A stretch of 64,000 bases of DNA from Intrasporangiaceae bacterium URHB0013 (GTDB lineage: Bacteria > Actinomycetota > Actinomycetes > Actinomycetales > Dermatophilaceae). The notes beneath the pieces were generated by a model. That model was not told the DNA's origin. It saw nothing but the letters and a program-made list of their open reading frames with translations, and made no database searches. A program made the translations under genes and the position numbers. Location: NCBI GenBank assembly GCA_000620545.1, contig KK211150.1:1-64000 (forward strand), in the 5' to 3' direction. Below are positions 8,303-17,227 of the stretch, one piece after another (position 1 is the first letter of the stretch; every line of letters starts with the position of its first letter).

Positions 8303-8839
8303 TCAGGTGGGTTCGGGTGGGTCCTCGCCCGAGACGATCGGGTCGCCGAGGGGACGCTGGACCCACGTGACGTCGTGCGAAGCGCCGAACTTCCAGCCGA
8401 TGTCGCGGTAGGTGCCGACCGGCTCGAAGCCCATCGCCGCGTGCAGCCGACCGCTCGCCTCGTTGGGCTGGGTCATCCCGGCGGCCGCCATCCGGTAGCC
8501 GCGGGCAGCAAGCCGTTCGAGCAGGGCCTCGTAGAGGCGGCGGCCACCCCCGCGTCCGCGCCGATCAGCCGCGAGGTAGATCGACACCTCGCACGACCAC
8601 CGGTACGCGGCGCGCTCCTTGAAGGGGCCGGCATACGCGTACCCGACGACCACGCCGTCGTCCTCGAGCACGAGGAACGCGTAGCGTTCCTGCGCCTTGG
8701 CGATTCGGCGCTCCAGCTCCGCGACGTCGGGCGGCTCCGTCTCGAAGGTGATCGTCGTCCCGGTGGCGTAAGGGGCGTAGATGGCGGCGCAGGCGGCCGC
8801 ATCCGCCGCGGTGGCGTCGCGGATCACTCGCTCGGGCAT
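8303..8839 (-). CDS. GNAT N-acetyltransferase (phosphinothricin acetyltransferase-like)
   Basis: A 178-residue GNAT enzyme of the PAT/MnaT branch. Its N-terminus IRDATAADAAACAAIYAPYA and TTITFETEPP match that group. The acetyl-CoA binding motif is RRGRGGGRRLYEALLERL, followed by NEASGRLHAAMGFEPVGTYRDIGWKFG. Members acetylate phosphinothricin, methionine sulfone or sulfoximine, or similar amino acids. The start ATG at 8839 has TAGCAT exactly six bases upstream, which suggests a leaderless message. Convergent with the Old Yellow Enzyme gene. Confidence 0.9.
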   Translation of the reverse strand: MPERVIRDATAADAAACAAIYAPYATGTTITFETEPPDVAELERRIAKAQERYAFLVLEDDGVVVGYAYAGPFKERAAYRWSCEVSIYLAADRRGRGGGRRLYEALLERLAARGYRMAAAGMTQPNEASGRLHAAMGFEPVGTYRDIGWKFGASHDVTWVQRPLGDPIVSGEDPPEPT

Positions 8840-8845
8840 TCCCGG

Positions 8846-8851
8846 ATGCTA
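8846..8851 (-). promoter_or_regulatory. -10 box (TAGCAT) of a leaderless transcript
   Basis: TAGCAT on the minus strand ends six bases before the ATG at 8839, the geometry of a leaderless actinobacterial promoter. Confidence 0.6.
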
Positions 8852-8913
8852 GGACGCTCGGGACATTGGGGTGAATCCGACCCACCGCCAAGGCGCTCGG
8901 ACACACTGACGTC

Positions 8914-9912
8914 ATGGACATGGGACTGCGGGCCAGGGTGCTGCCCGAGAACCAGCGGCGGTCCCTCGACGAGCTCACCTCCGAGCTCGACCTCAACGAG
9001 GGTGACGTCCTGGCCAAGCGCTCCGCCTACTGGACGATGCTCGTCCTGGCGTCGTGCATCGCCTGCGCAGGGATCGTCGCCGACTCGACGGCGACGGTGA
9101 TCGGCGCGATGATCATCGCCCCGCTCTCGACGCCGATCATGGGCACGGCGCTCGCGATCGTGAAGCGGGAGCGGATGGGCGCCCTCACCTACGTCGTGCT
9201 GGGCGCGCTGGTCGTCATTGCCGTCGGGCTCCTCTTCTCCCTCATCGTGCCCAGCTCGACCGTGCTCCTGGCCAACAGCCAGATCTCCAGCCGCACGAGC
9301 CCGCACCTCGTCGACCTCCTCACGGCGGTCGCGACGGGGTTCGCGGGAGCCATCGCACTCGCACGCCGCGACGTCGCCGCCATCCTGCCCGGGGTCGCCA
9401 TCTCGATCTCGCTCGTGCCGCCGCTCGGCGTCGTCGGCATCTGCCTCGGACAGGGACAGGTGGGTCTCGCGTTCGGGGCCCTCGTGCTCTTCCTGTTGAA
9501 CTTCCTCGCCCTCGTCTGCGCCGGCAGCCTCGTCTTCACCAGCCTCGGCTACACGGCCGAGGCCGGCCAGCGGGCGGGCCGCTCACACCGGTCGACCAAG
9601 GTCCTCTTCGGCGTGCTCGTGCTGCTCGTGCTCGTGCCGATGATCGTCAACTCAGCCCTGAGCTTCGCCTACGAAGCGATGGACGAACGCGTCACGGCCG
9701 CGTCCCAGCGGTGGATCGCCGGCACGCCGGGCGCGGAGGTCACCGGAGTCGGCAACCAGGGCTTCACCGTGACGATCCACGTCACGGCTCCCGGCGAGCT
9801 GCCGCCCGTCGACACCCTCATGGCCGAGCTGAGTGCCGGCCTGCCGTCCAACATCGCCGTCGTCGTCGAGCGCTCTGTCGGCGACCGCATCGAGGCGGGC
9901 GCGACGACCTGA
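8914..9912 (+). CDS. DUF389 (TIGR00341-like) membrane protein
   Basis: A 332-residue integral membrane protein of the DUF389 family. After a cytoplasmic N-terminus (SAYWTMLVLAS starts the first span) come about seven hydrophobic segments with the family core STATVIGAMIIAPLSTPIMG and the later ISISLVPPLGVVGI. The C-terminal 80 residues are soluble. Function is unknown; no transport activity has been shown that I can rely on. CACACT six bases ahead of the ATG could be a weak leaderless -10 box. It diverges from the GNAT gene and converges on the potassium channel gene. Confidence 0.9.
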   Translation: MDMGLRARVLPENQRRSLDELTSELDLNEGDVLAKRSAYWTMLVLASCIACAGIVADSTATVIGAMIIAPLSTPIMGTALAIVKRERMGALTYVVLGALVVIAVGLLFSLIVPSSTVLLANSQISSRTSPHLVDLLTAVATGFAGAIALARRDVAAILPGVAISISLVPPLGVVGICLGQGQVGLAFGALVLFLLNFLALVCAGSLVFTSLGYTAEAGQRAGRSHRSTKVLFGVLVLLVLVPMIVNSALSFAYEAMDERVTAASQRWIAGTPGAEVTGVGNQGFTVTIHVTAPGELPPVDTLMAELSAGLPSNIAVVVERSVGDRIEAGATT

Positions 9913-9914
9913 GG

Positions 9915-10994
9915 TCAGGCGGCGCCGCTGGGCGGGTCCTGTTCGGTCGCGCGCCGGGCTCCCGCAGCCGTGCCGTCCCCAGCCGTAACATCCCCGGCCC
10001 TGCCGTCCCCAGCCGTGCCGTCTCCGGCCCTGCCGTCCCCAGCCGTACCGTCGCCACCAGCCGCACCACGGTCAGCACCATCGTCGACGTCAGCTTCCGA
10101 GTCACCGTCTGCATCGCTGTCCGGGTCCGCGGCCTCGACGGGCGCATCCATGGAGAGCTGCGGCATACCGGAGGCGAAGCGGGACACGATGAGCGCGACG
10201 AACGTGACGAGGAAGACCTGTCCGATGACGGCCTCGCTGCCCGCGGCCATCCGGCCGAGGTCGGTCACCGCGGCGTAGTCGCCGTAGCCCACCGTCGAGA
10301 TGGTGACGAGGCTGAAGTACATGTAGGTCGTCGTGGAGACGGGCTCGCCGAAGAACTCGGTGGGCGAGAAGGCGTCGAGCGTCTGGAAGAGGAAGGCGTA
10401 GGCCACGGCCATCTGCAGGTAGGCCGCCACCGACCCCATGATCGTCTGGATGGTCACGACCCGGTGCTGCAGGACGCGCCGGGCGATGAGGACCGGGGTG
10501 AGGGCGGCCGCGAGCAGCCACGCCGTCTGGGGGGGCACGCCCGTGTCGGCCACGGCGTCTTGCTGCACCATGAGCGCCACGATGCTCACGAGGAGCGTCC
10601 CGAGGAAGAGAAGGTCGACGAGGCGGCGCCAGCGACGTCGGGCGCCCGAGGCCCGCGCTGCCGCGATGAGCGCGAGCCCGCTGATCGCGTGCGTGAAGAC
10701 CTGGGCGACCCGGGAGCCCGTGACGTCGATGAGGCCCTGCACCGCGATCGTCGCGAGGACGAGCACGAGCACGAGCTCGAAGCGGTCCAGCAGTCGGTTG
10801 CGCACGGGACCGCTGCCCCGGCGGGGAAGCCGTGCCCGGGCGCCCGTCCGGTCCCCAGCCGGGGCCGCAGTCGCGGCAGCCGTCGGGGCCCCAGTCACGG
10901 TCGCAGTCGGGGCATCCGCCGCGGCGGCTGTGGGAGCAGCGGTCGGTGCGGTTTCGGCACTCACGTCCCGCCGGCCCGCATCGGCTCCGGCCAT
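9915..10994 (-). CDS. Voltage-type ion channel (K+ channel pore domain)
   Basis: A 359-residue membrane protein with about five spans before the pore and one after. The pore loop carries TVGYGD (residues 234-239), the potassium selectivity filter. It probably conducts K+. An Ala/Thr-rich N-terminus (1-60) and an acidic C-terminus with GDGTAGDGRA repeats (about 300-345) are low-complexity. I choose the ATG at 10994 because AGGAGG lies four bases upstream; an ATG at 11027 is possible, and the longer in-frame extension to 11471 crosses repeat DNA. The stop nearly touches the DUF389 stop. Confidence 0.88.
   Translation of the reverse strand: MAGADAGRRDVSAETAPTAAPTAAAADAPTATVTGAPTAAATAAPAGDRTGARARLPRRGSGPVRNRLLDRFELVLVLVLATIAVQGLIDVTGSRVAQVFTHAISGLALIAAARASGARRRWRRLVDLLFLGTLLVSIVALMVQQDAVADTGVPPQTAWLLAAALTPVLIARRVLQHRVVTIQTIMGSVAAYLQMAVAYAFLFQTLDAFSPTEFFGEPVSTTTYMYFSLVTISTVGYGDYAAVTDLGRMAAGSEAVIGQVFLVTFVALIVSRFASGMPQLSMDAPVEAADPDSDADGDSEADVDDGADRGAAGGDGTAGDGRAGDGTAGDGRAGDVTAGDGTAAGARRATEQDPPSGAA
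9965..10070 (-). repeat. Tandem repeat coding for GDGTAGDGRA
   Basis: Repeats of CCCCAGCCGT and CTGCCGT units with a period of about 15-30 bases encode the acidic, glycine-rich tail of the channel. The period keeps frame. Confidence 0.8.
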
Positions 10995-11039
10995 GCTGCC
11001 TCCTCGGGTCGCGGGGCGAATGCCCATGACCCGAGGATA

Positions 11040-11485
11040 GGGCGGTGGGGCGGCCCCCGCGGGAGGTCGCCACACCCCGCTGAGCGACGCGACCGCGGGC
11101 GTATGCGTGGGCGACGACCCACGCGGCGGTTCCCGTGGCCCGTGAGCGCGGGGCGACCCGATGTCCCGGCCACACGGCATACGCCAGAGTGGGCGTATGC
11201 CGTCCCGTCCCGAGCTCGTGCTCACCGCCCCCCGAGTCGCGCGCTCGTGGCTGAAGCGCGCGATACCGCCGTCAAGCGCGTGAAGTTTGGCGCGCTCGGA
11301 CCCCGTTTCGCGCGCTCGGCACTGGAGCGCGCGAAACATCCGAGTGACGGAGTGCGGCGTCTCGAGGCCCGAGCGCGCGAAAGCGACCTGGTGCCGGACG
11401 CGCAGTCGGCGGCGGTCGGCGACCTGTGGCGAGGTCGGCCGCACGGTCCTGATGACCGCGCGACACGGCATACCTCGCCGCCGTC
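11040..11485. repeat. Repeat-rich divergent intergenic region (family B and GTATGCCGT hairpin)
   Basis: No gene is supported. At 11174-11203 ACGGCATACGCC and GGCGTATGCCGT form a perfect 12-bp inverted repeat with a 6-base loop. From 11237 to about 11385 there are several GCGCGCTC / GAGCGCGCGA inverted pieces (family B), one being nearly the same as 56956-56988. Another ACGGCATAC sits at 11465, just before the DinB promoter. The region separates two divergent genes. Confidence 0.85.
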
Positions 11486-11497
11486 GGAGGTCGCGTC

Positions 11498-11503
11498 TAG
11501 CGT
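11498..11503 (+). promoter_or_regulatory. -10 box (TAGCGT) of a leaderless transcript
   Basis: TAGCGT followed by seven bases and the GTG start at 11511. The same hexamer and spacing occur before the genes at 35228, 47911 and 53005. Confidence 0.65.
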
Positions 11504-11510
11504 GGACGAG

Positions 11511-12125
11511 GTGACTTCAGCGACGAGCACCACGACCGGGCCGGGCATCACGGAGGATCTCCTGCGCTACCTCCAGCAGGGGCGCGACGGGCTGATCCGA
11601 GCCCTTGAGGGGCTCGACGACTACGACGTGCGCCGCCCCCTGACGCCCAGCGGCAGCAACCTGATCGGCCTCGTCAAGCACGTCGCGGGCGTCGAGCTCG
11701 CCTACCTCGGCGACGCAGTCGGGCGACCGTCGGGCGAGCGGCTGTCCTGGGTCGAGGACGGCTCGATTTGGGAGTCCGCCGACATGTGGGCGACGGCGGA
11801 CGAGTCCCGGGACGACATCGTCGCGCTCTACCGCCGGGCGTGGGCGCACTGCGATGCCGTCGTGCGCGAGCTGCCCCTCGACGCGCCCGCAACCGTCGAC
11901 TGGTGGCCCGAGGAACGGCGGCACACGACGCTCGGCTCACTGCTCGTCCGCTGCGTGGCCGAGGTGTCGCAGCACGCCGGGCACGCCGACATCCTGCGCG
12001 AGTTGATCGACGGACGTGGCGGGCGGGACCAGGCCGACATGGGCGACGCCGCCTGGTGGACCTCCTACGTCGCCCGCATCCAGGCTGCCGCCGACGCCCA
12101 CCGACCCGCCGTGGCCGGCTCATGA
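11511..12125 (+). CDS. DinB/DUF664 family protein
   Basis: A 204-residue four-helix-bundle protein of the DinB-like (DUF664) group. LLRYLQQGRDGLIRALEGLDDYDVRRPLTPSG is the first helix pair, and the metal-binding histidine pattern includes His in VKHVAGVE and the later CVAEVSQHAGHADILRE. Relatives include mycothiol- or bacillithiol-dependent transferases. The GTG at 11511 fits a leaderless start; another in-frame GTG lies at 11502. The gene overlaps the sulfatase by four bases (ATGA). Confidence 0.88.
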   Translation: MTSATSTTTGPGITEDLLRYLQQGRDGLIRALEGLDDYDVRRPLTPSGSNLIGLVKHVAGVELAYLGDAVGRPSGERLSWVEDGSIWESADMWATADESRDDIVALYRRAWAHCDAVVRELPLDAPATVDWWPEERRHTTLGSLLVRCVAEVSQHAGHADILRELIDGRGGRDQADMGDAAWWTSYVARIQAAADAHRPAVAGS

Positions 12126-13615
12126 CCGCGCGCCGCCCCAACATCGTCTTCCTGCTCAGCGACGACCACGCCGCGCACGCCATCGGCACCTACGGTTCCG
12201 TCGTCAATCGCACACCGCACATCGACGCGGTCGCGGCCTCCGGCGTACGCCTCGACAACCTCTTCGCGACGAACTCGCTGTGCTCGCCGAGTCGGGCCTC
12301 GATCCTCACCGGCACCTACAGCCACGTCAACGGCGTGACGACGCTCGACACCTTCATCGACGCCTCCCAGCCCACGTTCGTCACCGCCCTGCGCGAGGCG
12401 GGCTACCGCACGGCGTTCGTCGGGAAGTGGCACATGGGTCAGGGCTCGAGCGACGGCGTCGACCACGACCCGCAGGGCTTCGACCGGTGGGACGCCCTCA
12501 TCGACCAGGGTGAGTACCACGACCCCCGGTTCCTCTCCCGCGACGGGCTGCGCGTCGAGCCGGGCTACGCGACCGACCGCATCACCGACCTCGCCATCGA
12601 CTGGGTCGAGTCGCTCGACGACTCCGGCAGCGACGCGCCGTGGTGCGTGCTCGTCTGGCACAAGGCGCCCCACCGGCCGTGGGAGCCCGACGCGGCCCAC
12701 GCGGGGTTGCATGCCGCCGACGGGCCTCTGGGTGGCACGCCGATCCCCGTGCCCGCGACGTTCACCGACGACCTGACCGGCCGGTCCGACACGGCGCGGC
12801 GGGCCGCCATGCGGGTCGCCGACCACCTCACGGCGGAGGACCTCAAGCAGCCGGTGCCACAGGGGCTCTCGCCCGACGAGGAGGCGCTGTGGAAGTACCA
12901 GCGCTACATGGAGGACTACCTCGCGTGCGTCGCGTCCGTCGATGACAACGTCGGGCGGCTGACGTCGTGGCTCGCCGACCGGGGCGAGCTCGACGACACG
13001 ATCGTCATCTACTCCTCGGACCAGGGTTTCTTCCTCGGCGACCACGGCTGGTTCGACAAGCGCTTCATGTACGAGGAGTCGATCCGGATGCCGTTCGTCC
13101 TGTCCTACCCGCGCGCCGTCGCGCCCGGGCAGGGGCTCGACCGAATCGTCACGAACGTCGACATCGCGGCGACCCTGCTCGAGGCGGCCGGGATCGAGGT
13201 GCCGGAACGGATGCAGGGCCGCTCGTTCTGGGGCGACCTCACGTCTCCGGCTGGGGCACCGCGTGACCGGGAGACGGAGGGCTTCTACTACCGCTACTGG
13301 ATGCACGACGACGGCAGCCACCAGGTCGGAGCCCACTACGGCTACCGCACGCACCGCTACACGCTGATCTTCTTCTACAACGACGGGCTGGGGCTGCCCG
13401 GCTGCTCGGACCGGCGGTTTGCGCAGGAGTGGGAGCTCTACGACCTCGATGCCGACCCGGAGGAGCTCGTCAACGTCGCCGACGACCCGGCCTACGCGGC
13501 CGTGCGCGACGAGCTGGAGGCGCGGTTGTGGCTGGCGCAGCACGAGCTCGGCGACGAGCCCCACCCCGACCAGCCCGTCCCCCGCCTCATCGCCGACGGC
13601 ACGCGCACCCCCTGA
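12122..13615 (+). CDS. Type I sulfatase
   Basis: A 497-residue sulfatase/alkaline-phosphatase-superfamily enzyme that hydrolyses sulfate esters. RRPNIVFLLSDDH gives the metal-binding Asp pair. LCSPSRASILTG is the signature in which Cys54 must be turned into formylglycine by a separate enzyme not in this window. GKWHMG and YSSDQGFFLGDHGWFDK supply further active-site residues. No signal peptide, so it acts in the cytoplasm, unlike many relatives. Its ATG overlaps the DinB stop, so translation is coupled. Choline-sulfatase or N-sulfoglucosamine-type substrates are possible. Array 3 follows the stop. Confidence 0.93.
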   Translation: MTARRPNIVFLLSDDHAAHAIGTYGSVVNRTPHIDAVAASGVRLDNLFATNSLCSPSRASILTGTYSHVNGVTTLDTFIDASQPTFVTALREAGYRTAFVGKWHMGQGSSDGVDHDPQGFDRWDALIDQGEYHDPRFLSRDGLRVEPGYATDRITDLAIDWVESLDDSGSDAPWCVLVWHKAPHRPWEPDAAHAGLHAADGPLGGTPIPVPATFTDDLTGRSDTARRAAMRVADHLTAEDLKQPVPQGLSPDEEALWKYQRYMEDYLACVASVDDNVGRLTSWLADRGELDDTIVIYSSDQGFFLGDHGWFDKRFMYEESIRMPFVLSYPRAVAPGQGLDRIVTNVDIAATLLEAAGIEVPERMQGRSFWGDLTSPAGAPRDRETEGFYYRYWMHDDGSHQVGAHYGYRTHRYTLIFFYNDGLGLPGCSDRRFAQEWELYDLDADPEELVNVADDPAYAAVRDELEARLWLAQHELGDEPHPDQPVPRLIADGTRTP

Positions 13616-13632
13616 CGCACCTGGACGCTCGA

Positions 13633-14008
13633 CAGCTCGAGTGGTCGTTTCCGTTCCGTCCGGGAGTGACCATTCGACGTGGAGGGACTCGAGTGGTCGT
13701 TTCCGTTCCGTCCGGGAGTGACCACTCGACCTGGACGGGAAAGGAAGTCGAGTGGTCGTTTCCGTTCCGTAGGAAAGTGAGCACTCGACGGGGTGGGGAC
13801 TCGAGTGGTCGTTTTCGGTTCCGTACGGGAGTGACCACTCGACGGGGACGGGGACTTGAGTGGGCGTTTCCGTTCCGTAGGAAAGTGAGCACTCGACGGG
13901 GAGGGGGCTCGAGTGGGCGTTTCCGTTCGGTACGGGAGTGAGCACTCGACGGGGACGGAGTCGAGTGGGCGTTTCCGTTCCGTAGGAAAGTGGGCACTCG
14001 ACGGGGTG
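13633..14008. repeat. Repeat family A, array 3
   Basis: Seven units of about 53 bases. Each reads CTCGAGTGG-TCGTTTCCGTTCCG, then a short bridge, then GTGACCACTCGAC, so each unit folds into a hairpin with 9-bp arms. The sequence between the arms differs from array 2 (TTTCCGTTCCGT instead of TCAGTTCCGTAC) while the outer arms are kept. It fills the gap between the convergent sulfatase and CHAD genes. Confidence 0.93.
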
Positions 14009-14065
14009 GGGGACGGAGCCCGGGGTGCGCGGGTGGTCTCGGCGGCCAGGCCCCGAGCCGCGGGG

Positions 14066-14953
14066 TCAGGCGAGGGCGGCGTCGATCGAGTCCCAGGCCC
14101 GCTGCTCGATCGCCGCCATCTCCCGCTGCTCGTCGGCGTCGAGGTGGCCGAGGAGGAACGCCGCGGCCTCGCCGACCGCCTCGTCGAGCGCGAGGTGTCG
14201 CAGCGTGGCCCGGGTCATGACGACGTCGTGGTAGGCGCCCAGGGCCGACTGGACCGCCTTGGCGCGCTTCCCGATCTGGCGGGTCTTCTTGCCGGTGACG
14301 GGGCGTGCGGTCTCCGCCGCGTAGCGCACCCGCTTCGCCGCCTTGCGCACCTCGTGGAGCCGGGCACCGTGCTCGGTCACGTCGTGCGGGGCGTCCGGGT
14401 CGGAGACGTCGACGGGCATCCGCGCAGCCTCCACGCGCTTGGCGAAGCGGCGCTGCTCGCGTCGCAGCCGCCGGCGGGCAACCTTCCGGGCGTCGAGCTC
14501 TGACGTGTCGGTCAGGGGCGGGCTCGAGACGAGCTCGTCGAGCCGGATGGTCATCGCGGCGTACCGCGTGGATCCGAGCGTCTCCTCGACGACGTCCCCC
14601 GCCGCCGCGGCATCGAGCCGCAGCCGGGCTCGCAGGCCGGCGACCGCCTCGTCCTCGAGGCCGACGTCGGCGGCCTCGAGCAGGCGGTCGGTGTGGTCCG
14701 TGGCCACCTCGGCGTCGCGGGCCTCCCCGAGCCGGCGCGAGGCCGACTTCAGCTCGTCGCGCATCGGCTCGGTCACGGCCGTGTCGAAGACCGGACGGTA
14801 CGTTGCGAGCAGGGAGCGCAGGCGGCGCATCGCCACCCGGAGGTCGTGCACACCGGTCGACCGGTCGCCGCCGCGGACGGCCGCCTCGGCCGCATCGAGG
14901 GCGTCCCGTTGGTCGACGAGGCGCTGCTGCACGAGGGTCCCGACGGACGGCAT
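14066..14953 (-). CDS. CHAD domain protein
   Basis: A 295-residue all-helical CHAD protein. VHDLRVAMRRLRSLLATYRPVF is the first conserved helix with basic residues, and LHEVRKAAKRVRYAAE the equivalent in the second half. CHAD domains bind polyphosphate through these arginines and histidines and localise to polyphosphate granules. No CYTH domain is attached. The ATG at 14953 sits inside an ACGGCATAC nonamer, and TAGATA lies six bases upstream, suggesting a leaderless message. Confidence 0.92.
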   Translation of the reverse strand: MPSVGTLVQQRLVDQRDALDAAEAAVRGGDRSTGVHDLRVAMRRLRSLLATYRPVFDTAVTEPMRDELKSASRRLGEARDAEVATDHTDRLLEAADVGLEDEAVAGLRARLRLDAAAAGDVVEETLGSTRYAAMTIRLDELVSSPPLTDTSELDARKVARRRLRREQRRFAKRVEAARMPVDVSDPDAPHDVTEHGARLHEVRKAAKRVRYAAETARPVTGKKTRQIGKRAKAVQSALGAYHDVVMTRATLRHLALDEAVGEAAAFLLGHLDADEQREMAAIEQRAWDSIDAALA

Positions 14954-15047
14954 ACCCCTTATCTACCCGTCGCCGGGGCGCACGTCCCCGGTTCCCGCGA
15001 TCCTGTGAAGTATCGACAAGCCACTGCCGCTCACGCCGATCGAAACG

Positions 15048-15053
15048 TACAGT
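15048..15053 (+). promoter_or_regulatory. -10 box (TACAGT) of a leaderless transcript
   Basis: TACAGT is followed by seven bases and the GTG start at 15061. Confidence 0.6.
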
Positions 15054-15060
15054 CGAAAAG

Positions 15061-15981
15061 GTGGCACGGGTCACCGCTCCTCCCACAGTCGACGCCGCCG
15101 TCGCCCCTGGCGCCAGGCTGCTGCTGGGTGCGCCCGTCCCGGAGCCCGAGGAACCTCCCCCACCCTCCCGGTGGCAGCGGCTCCGGGCCCGGCTGGCCGG
15201 GGTGCCGCGCCGCGTCTGGTGGGGCCTCGTCGCATTGCTCATCATCGTCGCGCTCGTGATGACGTATGCCGTCACGCGGCCTCCCGAGCCCCCCGTCGTC
15301 ACGCAGCGGGACGTCGAGACGAGCGTCCAGCGCGGGATCGAGAAGCAGGCCGAGGCGGATGCCGCCGCACCCGCCAACGGGTCGGTCGCGCACGCCGCGA
15401 TCGCACCATCGCTCGTGCTCATCACGACGCGTGACACCGTCGGCGGCAGCCAGCAGGAGGGTAGCGGCGCCGGCGTCGTCGTCAACGAGGACGGCACCAT
15501 CCTGACGGCGCTGCACGTCGTGGAAGGCTCGACGAGGATCACCGTCACCTTCGCGGACGGCACGAGCTCGCCGGCGAAGATCGCGAGTCAGAAGCCGGAG
15601 AGCGACATCGCGACCCTCACCCCGACGACCCTGCCGGAGACCGTCGTGCCGGCCGTGCTCGCGGGCGGGGTGCAGGTCGGGGCGCCAGTCTTTGCCGTCG
15701 GCCACCCGCTCGGCCTGACCGACTCGTTGTCGGCCGGGGTCGTGTCGGCCCTCGACCGGACGGTGCGCGTGCAGGGCAACCGCCGGCTCGAGCACCTCAT
15801 CCAGATCGACGCCGCCGTCAACCCCGGCAACTCGGGCGGCCCGCTGCTCAACAAGGCCGGTCAGGTCGTCGGCATCGTCACCGGCCTGGCCAACCCGACC
15901 GACCAGACGCTCTTCGTCGGCATCGGCTTCGCGGTCCCGATCGCGACCGCAGGAGGGGCGGCGGGCAGCCCACCGCGGTGA
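15061..15981 (+). CDS. Membrane-anchored HtrA-like trypsin protease
   Basis: A 306-residue S1C protease. A Pro-rich cytoplasmic N-terminus is followed by one membrane span (52-72), so the catalytic domain is outside. The triad is His152 (TALHVVEG), Asp182 (ESDIATL) and Ser258 (NPGNSGGPL). The protein ends about 40 residues after the catalytic serine and lacks the PDZ domain of full HtrA/DegP proteins, as in some other actinobacterial members. Likely role: extracytoplasmic protein quality control or processing. The GTG at 15061 fits a leaderless start. Confidence 0.92.
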   Translation: MARVTAPPTVDAAVAPGARLLLGAPVPEPEEPPPPSRWQRLRARLAGVPRRVWWGLVALLIIVALVMTYAVTRPPEPPVVTQRDVETSVQRGIEKQAEADAAAPANGSVAHAAIAPSLVLITTRDTVGGSQQEGSGAGVVVNEDGTILTALHVVEGSTRITVTFADGTSSPAKIASQKPESDIATLTPTTLPETVVPAVLAGGVQVGAPVFAVGHPLGLTDSLSAGVVSALDRTVRVQGNRRLEHLIQIDAAVNPGNSGGPLLNKAGQVVGIVTGLANPTDQTLFVGIGFAVPIATAGGAAGSPPR

Positions 15982-16075
15982 CGCAGCGTCGCCCCGACGC
16001 CACCACACCGCATGCACGACCGGCAGACACGATCGGGAGACGCGATCGGCACACGTGATCGACGAGGAGGACGGC

Positions 16076-17227
16076 ATGGACGGACAGGCACCAGTCGGTC
16101 AGCAAGGTCAACAGGGTCAGCAAGGTCTGCCGGCTCGGCACGCGCTCGAGCAGGCGCTCTACGAGGTGAAGCGGACGATCGTCGGGCAGGACGTGCTCGT
16201 CGAGCGGATGCTCGTCGCGCTGCTCGCGCGGGGGCACTTGCTCGTCGAGGGTGTGCCGGGGCTGGCCAAGACGATGGCGATCAAGACGCTCGCGCAGGCC
16301 ATCGGCGGTGACTTCCAGCGGATCCAGTTCACGCCCGACCTCGTGCCGGCCGACCTCGTCGGGACGCGCATCTACAACCAGAAGGACGGCGAGTTCCAGG
16401 TCTCCCTCGGGCCCGTCTTTGCCAACCTGGTCCTCGCCGACGAGATCAACCGCGCGCCGGCGAAGGTGCAGAGCGCGCTGCTCGAGGTGATGCAGGAGCG
16501 GCAGGTGACGATCGGGCGCCAGACGTTCCCGGCGCCTGACCCGTTCCTCGTCATGGCCACGCAGAACCCCATCGAGTCGGAGGGGACGTATGCGCTGCCC
16601 GAGGCGCAGGTCGACCGCTTCATGCTCAAGGTGCTCATCGGATATCCCTCTGCCGCTGAGGAGTTCGTCGTCGTCGAGCGGCAGATCTCCGCGGCGGTGG
16701 CCACCGTCAAGGTGCTCGACCCCGAGATGCTGCGCGGCTTCCAGCGCGAGGCGGACGCCGTCTACGTCGACCCCGCGGTCATCGAGTATGCCGTCCGGCT
16801 GGCCACCGCGACCCGCGAGCCGGCCAGCGTGGGCCGGGACGACCTGGCTCGGTTGCTGACGTACGGCGCCAGCCCCCGCGCGTCCATCAACCTCGTGCTC
16901 GCGGCTCGTGCCCTGGCGTTCCTGCGGGGCCGGGACTACGCGCTGCCCGACGACGTGCGGGACCTCGCGCGCGACGTGCTGCGGCACCGGATCGTGCTGT
17001 CTTACGAGGCGCTGGCGGAGGACCTGTCGGCCGACGACCTGCTGACGCCGATCCTCCAGGCGGTGCCGGTGCCGACGGCTCCGCTGCGGGAGCGGGTTGG
17101 TGGCTCCATCGGTTCTGATGGGTCTGCCCCTGTGGCAGGCGCGTTCGGGGCCGATCCGGGGGGTGGGACTGGCGGCGTCGGGCCTGCTGGTGGCGGTGAC
17201 GCGACATGGGCGCGACCGCCCCGCTGA
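16076..17227 (+). CDS. MoxR family AAA+ ATPase
   Basis: A 383-residue MoxR-type AAA+ chaperone. Walker A is GVPGLAKT (59-66), Walker B ends in LADEINRAP (Asp122, Glu123), and ATQNPIESEGTYALPEAQVDRF is the sensor 1 and arginine-finger region. It likely remodels or loads metal or partner onto the VWA proteins encoded next. The first 18 residues are Gln/Gly-rich. I choose the ATG at 16076 because GAGGAGG lies five bases ahead; a GTG at 16055 is in frame. It overlaps the DUF58 gene by 22 bases and starts a four-gene operon. Confidence 0.94.
   Translation: MDGQAPVGQQGQQGQQGLPARHALEQALYEVKRTIVGQDVLVERMLVALLARGHLLVEGVPGLAKTMAIKTLAQAIGGDFQRIQFTPDLVPADLVGTRIYNQKDGEFQVSLGPVFANLVLADEINRAPAKVQSALLEVMQERQVTIGRQTFPAPDPFLVMATQNPIESEGTYALPEAQVDRFMLKVLIGYPSAAEEFVVVERQISAAVATVKVLDPEMLRGFQREADAVYVDPAVIEYAVRLATATREPASVGRDDLARLLTYGASPRASINLVLAARALAFLRGRDYALPDDVRDLARDVLRHRIVLSYEALAEDLSADDLLTPILQAVPVPTAPLRERVGGSIGSDGSAPVAGAFGADPGGGTGGVGPAGGGDATWARPPR

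Noticed and set aside
9054-11510. Open frame joined to the DinB gene on the plus strand
   Set aside because: The upstream portion crosses the DUF389 and channel genes in a wrong frame; the real start is at 11511.
13429-13941. Short frame with repeated Trp-Ser-Phe-Pro-Phe-Arg units
   Set aside because: It simply reads through repeat array 3 and has no ribosome site or homology.
15900-15981. Frameshift removing a PDZ domain from the HtrA-like protease
   Set aside because: No PDZ-like sequence is found in other frames downstream; PDZ-less members occur in actinobacteria.
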